Source of the DNA: Croceivirga sp.
GTDB taxonomy: Bacteria; Bacteroidota; Bacteroidia; Flavobacteriales; Flavobacteriaceae
Reading direction: 5' to 3'
Assembly: GCA_028284285.1 (NCBI GenBank)
Contig: JANQSA010000001.1
Location: 1-64,000 of the forward strand
Length of the DNA: 64,000 nt
Shown: positions 8,682 to 16,187 of the stretch, in pieces
How positions within the stretch are numbered: the first letter of the stretch is position 1
Layout of the letters: each line of letters opens with the position of its first letter
The notes under the pieces: model-generated
Told to the model about the DNA's origin: nothing
Databases searched by the model: none
What the model saw: the letters and a program-made list of their open reading frames with translations, nothing else
Made by a program: the position numbers and the translations under genes

Positions 8682-9509
8682 CTAGTCATTTAAGGTTTCT
8701 ATTTCCTGCAAGACCATCTCAGCCTCATCATTTCTATTCAAGGCCTTTAAAATATTGGCTTTTGTGGTTAGGTTTCTAAAATTTTTGTTACCGGCAAAAC
8801 CTTTATAGCCGCCTTCTATCGATCGATTTGCCCATTGTAGCGCCTCTTCCAAATTCGTGTTTCTTTGCAAGCACCAGTTGGCAGCATCATTCCAGGCTTC
8901 CCACTGGTAGGTGTTTATTCCCGAGAGCTCATACCTAAAATTATCGATGACCGTTTTGTTTAAATCCACGGAAATTACCAAGGGAATTCTTTTAATGCCC
9001 CATTCCAAAGCAATGGTAAGCTCGTCTTCCTTTCTGTCAACAAATTCGAAATCCAACTGTTCTGAAAAATGGGTTTCGATAGGGGAAACGGGTACGGATA
9101 AAACCACATCCTTATCAATGTCGATATAATAGCTACCCCAATGATTGTCATTCCCGACAAAAAGCACGGACCATTGGCCTTGCTTTCTGGGGATGATATG
9201 AAATCCATAGCTCCCGGCTTTTAATGGTTCACCACTCACAGATACATCGGTTGAAAAGGAAATCTTTGTGTTCATATTGGCCCCTGCACGCCAGGGAATG
9301 GGATTTCCATCAAAGGGAATAACGCCATTCTCCCAAACATTTCTACCACGGATGGCTGGACTGCTATACGTTATAGTAATATCCGTTATCCCAAGGACCT
9401 GGGTTTCTTGGACCAATTGACTTGCCATAGGTATTTTAACCGTGTGAAATTGTGAATTACCGAAGTAGGATAAGCCCGCAAAAATGGCGAAAGCAAACAG
9501 TTTTTTCAT
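8682..9509 (-). CDS. DUF2911-family secreted protein with C-terminal helical extension
   Basis: This is a 275-residue protein with a signal peptide (MKKLFAFAIFAGLSYFGNS then Gln). It carries the DUF2911 domain: VTITYSSPAIRGRxVW-like start, PWRAGANxxTxIxFSxDVxVxG in the middle, and LKAGSYGFHIIPxKxxWSVLF. The last 90 residues add TPR-like helices (EALQWANRSIEGGYKG, NLTTKANILKALNRND). DUF2911 is a Bacteroidota-typical periplasmic domain without established function. A shorter paralogue lacking the helical tail is encoded at 45600-46136. The gene is downstream of the tmRNA but separated from it by several terminators. Confidence 0.85.
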   Translation of the reverse strand: MKKLFAFAIFAGLSYFGNSQFHTVKIPMASQLVQETQVLGITDITITYSSPAIRGRNVWENGVIPFDGNPIPWRAGANMNTKISFSTDVSVSGEPLKAGSYGFHIIPRKQGQWSVLFVGNDNHWGSYYIDIDKDVVLSVPVSPIETHFSEQLDFEFVDRKEDELTIALEWGIKRIPLVISVDLNKTVIDNFRYELSGINTYQWEAWNDAANWCLQRNTNLEEALQWANRSIEGGYKGFAGNKNFRNLTTKANILKALNRNDEAEMVLQEIETLND

Positions 9510-9777
9510 GATATATTGTTTTTTACAATATTATCCTATGGGGTTTCTTTCCAGGTCTTGATTGCACAAATGTGGAGAAGATTTAAGGCATAAATGCCCT
9601 ACTCATTTTGTGGTTCCGACAAAACAAAGGAATAGGTTTCTGGATGTCGTCCTTGGCAGTTTCATGTCAGTTCAGTTTCCGTGTCCTCTCTAAAACCAAT
9701 CCTCTATTGGGCTTCATTTTTCTGTTTTGTATTTCATCACATTCCAAGAACGATGTTTCAGCTTGTTCTGAAATACA

Positions 9778-9801
9778 AAACCACGCCCTTTGGCGTGGTT
9801 T
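9778..9801 (-). terminator. Hairpin terminator
   Basis: Inverted repeat AACCACGCC/GGCGTGGTT with a 4-nt loop. On the minus strand it is followed by TTTTGTATTT, fitting an intrinsic terminator of transcription coming from the tmRNA side. Confidence 0.6.
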
Positions 9802-9838
9802 CTTGAGTGTCGTGGAGCCGGAGACGGCCGAGCGTTTA

Positions 9839-9861
9839 AAAAAGGTCTGGTAGACCTTTTT
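9839..9861 (-). terminator. Bidirectional hairpin terminator
   Basis: Perfect inverted repeat AAAAAGGTC/GACCTTTTT around a 5-nt loop. A-run and T-run on the two sides allow termination in both directions. Confidence 0.6.
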
Positions 9862-9912
9862 AGCGAAGGAGCGAGCTGGCGTGTTGGCTTTCGAATACCG
9901 AAGGCGCAACAA

Positions 9913-9936
9913 AAAAGCCACCCAGAGGTGGCTTTT
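9913..9936 (-). terminator. tmRNA terminator
   Basis: Inverted repeat AAAAGCCACC/GGTGGCTTTT with a 4-nt loop starts 4 nt beyond the mature tmRNA 3' end on the minus strand, followed by a T-run. It is the expected primary terminator of ssrA. Confidence 0.8.
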
Positions 9937-9940
9937 GTTG

Positions 9941-10337
9941 TGGAGCCGGAGGGATTCGAACCCTCGTCCAAACAAGCAATTGCCATGCTTTCTACATGCT
10001 TAGTTTTAGTTCGGTTTTCGACGCACGACCGACCTAAAACCGCCTATCGTACGCTTAACTTCTTTAATTTGAGACCGCTATCGAAGCCCTAGCGGTCCGG
10101 TGTTGACTTTTATGGTGCCCCAAGTCGGGTCGCCGTCAACAAGGGCTACCCAGGGACATTTAGCTTTCCCGCCTCGCGGGACTAGGCCAAGACTTACTGT
10201 AATTCAGTCAATTAGGCAGCTAAAGCGTAGTTAGACTCGCCATTTAAAAGGTTGAGACATTGAATTTGCGAGCATCATTCCCATAGCTCGGCATGCTTAC
10301 ATCGCCATTGGTCTTGTAGTCAAAACCAGTCGGCCCC
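9941..10337 (-). ncRNA. ssrA: Transfer-messenger RNA (tmRNA)
   Basis: tmRNA rescues ribosomes stalled on broken mRNAs and adds a degradation tag. On the minus strand the 5' end reads GGGGCCGACTGGTTTTGACT, the conserved tmRNA start. The 3' end is GGGTTCGAATCCCTCCGGCT-CCA, giving a T-arm with GTTCGAATC and a 7-bp acceptor stem (GGGGCCG with CGGCTCC, one G-U pair). The discriminator is A; genomic CAA follows, so CCA is added enzymatically. The reading frame encodes GESNYALAA then a TAA stop, near 10226-10252. The mature length is about 397 nt plus CCA. A terminator follows directly. One-piece type, not permuted. Confidence 0.95.
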
Positions 10338-10345
10338 GTAATAAG

Positions 10346-10374
10346 ACAGCAAATCTGTGATTTGTGTAGTCGAA
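10346..10374. repeat. Leader repeat copy 1 (29 nt, hairpin)
   Basis: First copy of a 29-nt element upstream of ssrA, 25 of 29 identical to the copy at 10417-10445. It has a 6-bp stem CAAATC/GATTTG around TGT. Confidence 0.6.
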
Positions 10375-10377
10375 TTA

Positions 10378-10399
10378 TGTCCCGAATTTATTTCGGGAC
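10378..10399. repeat. Palindromic element GTCCCGAA...TTCGGGAC type
   Basis: Short near-perfect palindrome (TCCCGAA, AT-rich loop, TTCGGGA) between the two 29-nt leader repeats. A related palindrome occurs at 29292-29314. Confidence 0.5.
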
Positions 10400-10416
10400 C
10401 TCATCAACATTTGGCA

Positions 10417-10445
10417 ACAGCAAATTTGTGATCTGCTTAGTCGAA
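10417..10445. repeat. Leader repeat copy 2 (29 nt, hairpin)
   Basis: Second copy of the 29-nt element, 71 bp from the first. Its stem is extended outward by two pairs (AGC/GCT) and uses one G-U pair when read as minus-strand RNA, so the fold is largely kept although the sequence differs. Confidence 0.6.
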
Positions 10446-10447
10446 CC

Positions 10448-10486
10448 TGCCTGCACTGGGTGCAGGCAAAGTGTTGTAGCACTTTC
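10448..10486. repeat. Two adjacent hairpins in tmRNA leader
   Basis: TGCCTGCAC/GTGCAGGCA (9-bp stem, 3-nt loop) is immediately followed by AAAGTG/CACTTT (6-bp stem, 6-nt loop). On the minus strand both lie between the putative ssrA promoter and the mature 5' end. No T-run follows, so simple termination is unlikely. Confidence 0.55.
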
Positions 10487-10546
10487 ATTCAGTGCATTAC
10501 TATTTTCAAAGAACAGCCTCTCTATTAACCTAACGGAGAAGGGCGG

Positions 10547-10554
10547 CAAAGTTA
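10547..10554 (-). promoter_or_regulatory. Putative -7 box for ssrA transcription
   Basis: TAACTTTG on the minus strand matches the Bacteroidota -7 consensus TAnnTTTG. No clear -33 TTG is seen at the proper distance. If used, the transcript would have a leader of about 200 nt before the mature tmRNA. Confidence 0.4.
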
Positions 10555-10600
10555 GTCAATTCTCCGCCAATCTCAGATTTATAAACCTTTGATGGAAAAG

Positions 10601-10632
10601 TTTGCGTACCCCTGTAGTTCCCCTTATTTTAG
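10601..10632 (+). promoter_or_regulatory. Putative promoter of the 10659 oxidoreductase gene
   Basis: TTTG at 10601 and TATTTTAG at 10625 are separated by 20 bp, close to the Bacteroidota consensus TTTG-N19-21-TAnnTTTG with one mismatch. Transcription would start near 10639, which supports the ATG at 10659 over upstream in-frame codons. Confidence 0.5.
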
Positions 10633-10658
10633 CCCAAGAAGTGTACCAAACCCAACGC

Positions 10659-11855
10659 ATGCAATTCGGAATCATCCGGGAACGCAAAACCCCACCAGAT
10701 CACAGGGTAGTTCTCTCTCCAACACGCTGCCAATTTGTCTCGCAGCATTTTCCCAAAGCACAATTCATTGTGGAACCTTCCCCCATTCGGGTGTTTACAG
10801 ATGAAGAGTACCGGGAACAGGGTATTGAAGTAGCTTCCAAAATGGAGGCCTGTGATGTGCTGCTCGGCGTAAAAGAAGTGCCTATCTCCGCTTTGATTCC
10901 CAACAAAAAATACTTTTTCTTTTCCCACACTATAAAGAAGCAACACTATAACCGTGACCTATTACGGGCCATCCTGGAGAAAAACATTGAACTCTATGAC
11001 CACGAAGTGATCACTGATAAAAAAGGGCAACGCCTTGTGGCTTTTGGCCGCTATGCCGGCATTGTTGGCGCTTACAATGGGATTCGGGCCTATGGGCTCA
11101 AATTCAATGAGTTTAAGCTGCCCAAGGCAGAGCGTTTAAAGGATCAGGCGGCATTGATCGCACAGTTACAAAAGATCCGCCTTCCCAATATTAAAATTTT
11201 ACTTACAGGGAAAGGCCGTGTGGGCAATGGTGCCCGGGAGATGTTGGAGGCCATGGGGCTAAAGCGCGTAAATGTTGCGGAATATTTGAACCATAGCTTT
11301 GAGGAAGCGGTGTATTGCCAGATCGATGCTTCGGAATACAATAAACGGAAGGACGGTGTGCGGGGAAATAAAGCCGATTTCTTTGCTCACCCGGAACAGT
11401 ATCGCTCGGATTTTTTCCGCTTCGCCAGGGTAACGGACCTGTATATTGCAGGGCATTTTTATGGGGAAGGCGCCCCCTACCTGTATACCCGGGACGATGT
11501 AAAGCATCCTGATTTCAGGATCAAAGTGGTAGCGGATATCAGCTGTGACATCGATGGTCCGGTGGCCTCCACAATCCGACCTTCTACCATAGCTGCCCCG
11601 CTTTATGGCTATGATCCGCAATCGGAAAAAGAGGTAGACTATCTTCATCCTGAGGCAATTGCGGTAATGGCGGTGGACAATTTACCCGCGGAATTACCGA
11701 GAGATGCCAGTGATGGCTTTGGGGAAGCTTTTTCAAAATTGGTAATCCCTGCCTTTTTTAATGGGGATAAGGATGGCATTTTGGAACGGGCCCGAATGAC
11801 CAAAAATGGAAAATTGACCCCTCGATATTCCTATCTGCAGGATTTTGTAGTATAA
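10659..11855 (+). CDS. NAD(P)-dependent oxidoreductase, saccharopine/alanine dehydrogenase-like
   Basis: This is a 398-residue cytosolic protein. The N-terminal part (MQFGIIRERKTPPDHRVVLS) matches the AlaDh/PNT N-terminal domain shared by alanine dehydrogenase, transhydrogenase and lysine-forming saccharopine dehydrogenase. A Rossmann segment follows (ILLTGKGRVGNGAREMLEAM, a GxGxxGxG variant). The C-terminal half with VVADISCDIDGPVAST and PLYGYDPQSEKEVDYL resembles the saccharopine-dehydrogenase-like proteins of Bacteroidota. The exact substrate is uncertain. The start is placed at 10659 from the promoter position and domain alignment. It is divergent from ssrA. Confidence 0.75.
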   Translation: MQFGIIRERKTPPDHRVVLSPTRCQFVSQHFPKAQFIVEPSPIRVFTDEEYREQGIEVASKMEACDVLLGVKEVPISALIPNKKYFFFSHTIKKQHYNRDLLRAILEKNIELYDHEVITDKKGQRLVAFGRYAGIVGAYNGIRAYGLKFNEFKLPKAERLKDQAALIAQLQKIRLPNIKILLTGKGRVGNGAREMLEAMGLKRVNVAEYLNHSFEEAVYCQIDASEYNKRKDGVRGNKADFFAHPEQYRSDFFRFARVTDLYIAGHFYGEGAPYLYTRDDVKHPDFRIKVVADISCDIDGPVASTIRPSTIAAPLYGYDPQSEKEVDYLHPEAIAVMAVDNLPAELPRDASDGFGEAFSKLVIPAFFNGDKDGILERARMTKNGKLTPRYSYLQDFVV

Positions 11856-11908
11856 AAAATACGTTTACCGAAATTCTCCTGCGAAAACCTTAAACAATTT
11901 GGACTTTT

Positions 11909-12220
11909 TTGTATATTCGGAAGCCTTCAATTGTAAGAACATTGAATTTTAACTGGATTATAACCGACCAGGTAGACCAAAACCTCAAGAAGCGTTGCAT
12001 TGAACTGGAATATGCGCTTCGTCCAAAACTCACCCGATTTTTATTGGATCGTTTTGAAAACGATTGTTGTGGCGACTTTAGCTGCTTTCATTTTGACGTT
12101 GAGGTGGCTACAGGTAATGTTAGTATTTCGCGAAAAACCCCATGGGAATTCCGACGTACTGCCATCAGGGATTTTGACCTTCTAATTAACAATACCAACC
12201 CCACCAAAGTAGCTTCTTAA
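11909..12220 (+). CDS. Small hypothetical protein, start uncertain
   Basis: This is an open frame of up to 103 codons with a plausible protein-like composition (for example LEYALRPKLTRFLLDRFEND and VEVATGNVSISRKTPWEFRR) but no ATG; only TTG codons (11909, 11942) could start it. It may be a real small cytosolic protein of unknown family, or a 5'-truncated remnant. No motif was recognised. It sits 53 bp after the oxidoreductase gene. Confidence 0.4.
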   Translation: MYIRKPSIVRTLNFNWIITDQVDQNLKKRCIELEYALRPKLTRFLLDRFENDCCGDFSCFHFDVEVATGNVSISRKTPWEFRRTAIRDFDLLINNTNPTKVAS

Positions 12221-12353
12221 TCCTTTTTAAGGTTTACCCCTCCAATACATCAACGGGTCTTCCTCAGCCATCTAATCCTGGTAAAGACTAAGAAAAGCAG
12301 GTGCGGTAAAAGAGTTTTTCATATGTTTAAATGCAAATTGGCGATATTTACAT

Positions 12354-12716
12354 GTGAACCCCGCAGAAGCCCATATCCTGGATCAGCAAGAACCGTTTAG
12401 AAGCATACTATTGCATCTAAAAGCAGTGATAGAGACCGTTATCCCGGAAGTGGATATGAAATACAAATGGCGTATCCCTTGTTTTTTTGCTGGAAAACAG
12501 CCGATATGCTATCTCAATACCGTACCCAAAAAAGGATTTGTAGATGTTGCCTTCTGGAATTCCGCCCATCTGACCAAACATATTGAACTCATGGTGTCTG
12601 AAAACCGAAAAGTAGTCAAGTCACTAAGATACTACTCCCTTGAAGAAATTGACGATACCGTTTTAACAGACGTCTTACAGGAATCCTATGCGCTTCGCGC
12701 TAAAGGGTTCTATTAA
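12354..12716 (+). CDS. DUF1801-domain protein
   Basis: This is a 120-residue soluble protein starting with GTG. The pattern PEVDMKYKWRIPCFFAGKQP, followed by a short beta strand and FVDVAFWNSAHL, matches the DUF1801 (YdhG-like) fold. These are small alpha/beta proteins of unknown function, sometimes compared with iron-binding YdhG. The C-terminal helix is preceded by the typical SLEEID segment. It is transcribed towards the zinc protease gene (8 bp convergent gap). Confidence 0.75.
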   Translation: MNPAEAHILDQQEPFRSILLHLKAVIETVIPEVDMKYKWRIPCFFAGKQPICYLNTVPKKGFVDVAFWNSAHLTKHIELMVSENRKVVKSLRYYSLEEIDDTVLTDVLQESYALRAKGFY

Positions 12717-12723
12717 GCCGGTG

Positions 12724-13971
12724 CTACTTTTCGTCCGTCCAATTTTCAATAATATAGTTGGGAATAGTCTCTCCTTCTACATAAGTGAGATTAGGGGTGC
12801 CATCCACACCTTTCACCAGCGCCTGGGAGCCCCAACTGCCCCGGGTAAACTTAAAAGTTGCCGGGCTGTTGATCGCTAAAGTGATTTCACGTTCAGTAGC
12901 GGATACCTTGTTCATTTTGACCAAACCCGGATGCCATTTCCCCATGTTTTTATGGTTTCCTGTGATATAGACCTCATCTTTAGGATGGGGGACGGTAACC
13001 CGGAAAGTAACCGTTGCCGGTTGGGACGGGAAGGGGGTACGTGCCGCTTCTTTTTCTTCTGCTGTCATTTGGGCTACCTGATGCTGATATGGCGCCAGAA
13101 AACCACTTTTTTCCAGAAAAGCCTTAGGATCCTTGATATGTAAAATATCGTAAATGGCTTGCTTTTTATCCGGAGCTTTTTCAAAATAAGTTTGAGTGAT
13201 CTTATATCCCATCCAATAGCCCAGATCGTTAGGCCGATGATCTTTTCCTGAAGTGCCGTACAACCAATCCGTATTGTCATTGGTATCCATGGAGACCACA
13301 AACTCCAACGCTAACTTGTCCAGATGTTTTTCCCCGAAAGCGTAAAGGCTACTGTTACTATTTTCTCCGGAAATAAGTTCTCCGATAAAATCCGCTCCGC
13401 CTTCATTAAGTGCCGAAATGAGTAGATTCCAGTTTTCTTCGGCAACTTCGTGTTTTTGTTGAAAATGGATCAGTTCATGGGCTACCAGGCCGGGGAGCCC
13501 CTCCAGATCGTGTTGCATTTCGTGCCCCAGGATGATGCCGTTTTCGGAGACGGTACCTCCAGAATTGAAACGACCTACCACAAAATAGATGGGTGGGAAA
13601 ACCGAATCGGGATACCAGTACTTCATCGCGGCGTAAATGGCCCGTACCCGGCGGATCTTTCCGTCCAATCCTCTTAGGTTGTTTCTTCCGTTTATATATT
13701 CTTGCTTGCGCTCTTTTACGGTTTTTAAAAGGGAATCGGCATTATAGATACGGTATTCCAGAAACCCCTGAAGCCCTTTGGATCCCCCCGAAATGTACTC
13801 CACAAAGGGATTTTCCTCCGTATCCAGTTTTTCCAGTGCTTGATAGAAACGACCGACATCTTCGGTTACAAATTTGGCGTTCAAAGGGGAATCGCTAAAA
13901 TCCGATTGGTCTTGTGCTGCAGCATGAAAAACAAATGCTGCACCAAACAGCTGAAGTAAAATTCTTCTCAT
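12724..13971 (-). CDS. Secreted zinc metallopeptidase (DUF2268-like) with C-terminal CBM20-like domain
   Basis: This is a 415-residue protein with a signal peptide cleaved near Ala-Ala-Gln (residue 20). The zincin motif H165-E-L-I-H169 sits in a Bacteroidota DUF2268/GldB-like peptidase context, and a downstream glutamate in LNEGGADFIGEL (about residue 190) is a candidate third zinc ligand. Residues about 310-405 (TVTFRVTVPHPKDEVYITGN, then MGKWHPGLVKMN) form a separate beta domain like CBM20 starch-binding or esterase-associated modules. Probably periplasmic. The substrate is unknown; the added carbohydrate-binding-like domain suggests a glycan-bound target, which is inference. Confidence 0.75.
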   Translation of the reverse strand: MRRILLQLFGAAFVFHAAAQDQSDFSDSPLNAKFVTEDVGRFYQALEKLDTEENPFVEYISGGSKGLQGFLEYRIYNADSLLKTVKERKQEYINGRNNLRGLDGKIRRVRAIYAAMKYWYPDSVFPPIYFVVGRFNSGGTVSENGIILGHEMQHDLEGLPGLVAHELIHFQQKHEVAEENWNLLISALNEGGADFIGELISGENSNSSLYAFGEKHLDKLALEFVVSMDTNDNTDWLYGTSGKDHRPNDLGYWMGYKITQTYFEKAPDKKQAIYDILHIKDPKAFLEKSGFLAPYQHQVAQMTAEEKEAARTPFPSQPATVTFRVTVPHPKDEVYITGNHKNMGKWHPGLVKMNKVSATEREITLAINSPATFKFTRGSWGSQALVKGVDGTPNLTYVEGETIPNYIIENWTDEK

Positions 13972-14032
13972 GAGGTTTTGGTTTTAACAAAGGAGATGAA
14001 GTGATTTCAGTTGTTACACCTCGCAGCGTTAC

Positions 14033-14851
14033 TTAAAGATTATTTAAAGTAGTACGTAACGCGACCAAATCGGTCAATACCTTCTCCAATAAACTCAGAT
14101 CAAGCATATTAGCGCCATCGCTTTTAGCATTAGCAGGATCAAAATGGGTTTCCAAAAAAATACCATTTACTCCGGCAGCAATTCCGGCCCGTGCCATGGT
14201 CCCGATCAGTGCGGGGCGCCCGCCGGTTACCCCGGAAGTCTGATTGGGTTGTTGTAAGGAGTGGGTCACATCCAACACTACGGGGGCGTATTGCCGCATG
14301 GTGGGAATACCTCTAAAATCTACCACCATATCCTGGTAGCCGAACATCGTACCCCGTTCGGTGATTATCACCTGTTCGTTTTGGGAATCTGTCACTTTTT
14401 TAACAGCATGTTGCATGCTTTCGGGACTCATAAACTGCCCTTTTTTAAGATTCACTACTTTACCCGTTTCAGCGGCAGCCACGACCAGGTCCGTCTGGCG
14501 GACCAGGAAGGCCGGAATTTGTAAAATATCGACGTATTCCGCCGCCAGGGTAGCGTCCTCCGGTACATGGATATCCGTAATGGTGGGGACCCCAAAGGTT
14601 TCCGACACTTTTTTGAGGATTTTCAGGGCTTTTTCATCCCCGATACCGGTAAAAGAATCTATACGACTGCGATTTGCCTTTTTAAAACTACCCTTAAACA
14701 CATAGGGGATTTTTAGCTGCTCCGTGATGCTGACCACCTTTTCGGCTATTTTTAGGGCCATAGCTTCGCCTTCAATGGCACAAGGCCCTGCCAGGAGGAA
14801 AAAATTACCGCTATCTGTATGTTTTAGCTGAGGAATACGACCTAACTCCAT
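14033..14851 (-). CDS. kdsA: 2-dehydro-3-deoxyphosphooctonate aldolase (KDO-8-phosphate synthase)
   Basis: This enzyme condenses phosphoenolpyruvate with arabinose 5-phosphate to give KDO-8-phosphate, a precursor of the inner core of lipopolysaccharide. The 272-residue protein shows FLLAGPCAIEGE near the N-terminus, KGSFKKANRSRIDSF, TDIHVPEDA, QIPAFLVRQTDL, KKGQFMSP, TERGTMFGYQDMVVDFR and the C-terminal FLETHFDP. Cys24 in AGPCAIEG stands where the metal-independent enterobacterial enzymes have asparagine, so this is the metal-dependent class. Cytosolic. A TATTTTTG box precedes the start. It is a single gene, divergent from the barrel-protein gene. Confidence 0.95.
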   Translation of the reverse strand: MELGRIPQLKHTDSGNFFLLAGPCAIEGEAMALKIAEKVVSITEQLKIPYVFKGSFKKANRSRIDSFTGIGDEKALKILKKVSETFGVPTITDIHVPEDATLAAEYVDILQIPAFLVRQTDLVVAAAETGKVVNLKKGQFMSPESMQHAVKKVTDSQNEQVIITERGTMFGYQDMVVDFRGIPTMRQYAPVVLDVTHSLQQPNQTSGVTGGRPALIGTMARAGIAAGVNGIFLETHFDPANAKSDGANMLDLSLLEKVLTDLVALRTTLNNL

Positions 14852-14867
14852 AGATTTCCATTTTAGG

Positions 14868-14875
14868 CAAAAATA
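14868..14875 (-). promoter_or_regulatory. Putative -7 box of kdsA
   Basis: TATTTTTG on the minus strand matches TAnnTTTG and would start transcription about 10 nt before the kdsA ATG. No clear -33 element was found. Confidence 0.4.
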
Positions 14876-14922
14876 CTATTTTGGTTTTCGAAGAGTTATA
14901 TTTTATCCCAAATCCACCTACT

Positions 14923-15480
14923 ATGCGCGGCCTCTTTCTGCTTATGCTGTTGAGTACCCTTGGGTTGACTCATGCCCAATTTGGCAAAAATTGCGAAGTC
15001 CGGCAACTTAAGATCAATGCGTTTAGTCCCGGAATGGAATATGAAATGGGATTGGGCGTGAATTCTACTTTAGACATTCGTATTGCTTTGCAACCCTCCC
15101 TGGATCCGTTTACGGCACGCCCCCTTGAAAACTACGAGTTGTTCCCGGCGATAACCGTACAAAATCGGTACTATTATAATTTTGGAAGCCGATCACGTAG
15201 CCGGCGTTCCATTTACGGTAATTCTGCCAATTATATAGGCCCTTCCGTTTCAATTTTAGAACCGGGTAGCCGGATTATCGATGGGCAGGTCGCTGAAGGC
15301 ATTTTTGCCACAGCCGGTTTGGTCACAGGACTCCAGCGGAGTTATGATTCGGGGCTTAGCTTTTCCATAGATGTTGGGGGCGCCTATTATTTAGGGCCAT
15401 TTGAAGGAGGGATCTATCCGGTGGTTAACCTCAGTTTAGGGTGGATCATCAGTGAAAAAAGATGGTGTGTAGGAAGGTAG
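14923..15480 (+). CDS. Predicted outer-membrane beta-barrel protein, paralogue 1
   Basis: The ATG at 14923 starts a signal peptide (MRGLFLLMLLSTLGLTHAQ), so it is preferred over upstream codons. The 166-residue mature chain consists of alternating hydrophobic/polar strands (EYEMGLGVNSTLDIRIAL, VQNRYYYNF, GIYPVVNLSLGWII), typical of a small barrel. It shares order and motifs with the next gene, notably GNSANYIGPSVSI against GNSADYLAPAMSI and GLQRSYDSGLSFSIDVG against GIQRTYRSGFNFNAEFG. This shows a tandem duplication. Function unknown. Confidence 0.7.
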   Translation: MRGLFLLMLLSTLGLTHAQFGKNCEVRQLKINAFSPGMEYEMGLGVNSTLDIRIALQPSLDPFTARPLENYELFPAITVQNRYYYNFGSRSRSRRSIYGNSANYIGPSVSILEPGSRIIDGQVAEGIFATAGLVTGLQRSYDSGLSFSIDVGGAYYLGPFEGGIYPVVNLSLGWIISEKRWCVGR

Positions 15481-15559
15481 CCTTTCATGCTAAACTTATG
15501 CAAAAATCCCTGGGAACAAGGAGAAAGGCATTAGCTTTAGCAGCTCTAAAGACCCGGCC

Positions 15560-16150
15560 ATGACCCAACGTACGCTGTTATTCTGTTGTTTTCTTATTGC
15601 TACATCCTTTCAACTCAGCGCTCAAAGACTACAGGAGCGGGGAACAGGGATCATTAATTTGGAGAGGCATCAGTTCACCATTAATCTTCTGGGGCCCGGA
15701 TTTCGGTATGAATTTGGACTTTTACGGAATGTCAGCGTTTCTACAAGTTTCACCCCGGGTCTGGCCACCTACCAGGAAGGGTATACTTTTGGTTTTGCCT
15801 GGCATACACGGATCCGGTACTACCATAATTTCGAGAACCGTTTGGATATTAACAAGAATATCGTAGGGAATTCCGCCGATTACCTGGCACCCGCAATGAG
15901 TATTTTTTGGGGACCACTTCAAATAGCCCAGGACCTCCGCGATGACAAGGATTTTGCTATTGCTTTTTATGGCGGGGTATACGGTATTCAAAGAACCTAT
16001 AGAAGTGGTTTCAATTTTAATGCGGAATTCGGGTTGGGTTATTATCGGGGGGATGGCGTACCTAACGGATATGGACCTTTGGTCAACTTTACCTTCGGAT
16101 GGGTGGCTACCAAGCGAAAATCAAAAGACCGATTTTTGAACCTGGATTGA
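15560..16150 (+). CDS. Predicted outer-membrane beta-barrel protein, paralogue 2
   Basis: This is a 196-residue protein with a signal peptide ending near Leu-Ser-Ala-Gln. It is a diverged copy of the preceding protein with the same strand order and the shared GNSA(D/N)Y, G(I/L)QR(T/S)Y and final strand-plus-basic-tail motifs. Predicted small outer-membrane barrel. The two genes are 79 bp apart and probably co-transcribed or separately initiated. No specific family name was recognised. Confidence 0.7.
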   Translation: MTQRTLLFCCFLIATSFQLSAQRLQERGTGIINLERHQFTINLLGPGFRYEFGLLRNVSVSTSFTPGLATYQEGYTFGFAWHTRIRYYHNFENRLDINKNIVGNSADYLAPAMSIFWGPLQIAQDLRDDKDFAIAFYGGVYGIQRTYRSGFNFNAEFGLGYYRGDGVPNGYGPLVNFTFGWVATKRKSKDRFLNLD

Positions 16151-16187
16151 AGTCAATACATGCACCCTTGACCAATTCAAAGGCGGA

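Larger units (their letters stand above)
9510..9940. other. Spacer with terminator cluster downstream of tmRNA
   Basis: This 431-bp non-coding stretch lies between the tmRNA 3' end and the DUF2911 gene, both on the minus strand. It contains three strong hairpins with T-rich flanks (separate entries) and, at 9808-9823, a 15-of-16 match to the tmRNA 3' end and its flank. The start of the DUF2911 gene should have its promoter within roughly 9510-9700. Open frames crossing this area are artefacts of the RNA gene and hairpins. Confidence 0.6.

Noticed and set aside
9608-10092. Several open frames of 80-100 codons across the tmRNA, some reading GFEPSSK-like peptides
   Set aside because: They overlap the tmRNA T-arm and acceptor stem. 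The GFEPSS-type peptide is a known artefact of translating RNA 3' ends antisense.
10362-10592. 76-codon plus-strand frame upstream of the oxidoreductase
   Set aside because: It lies across the hairpin repeats and putative ssrA promoter, and its composition is not protein-like.
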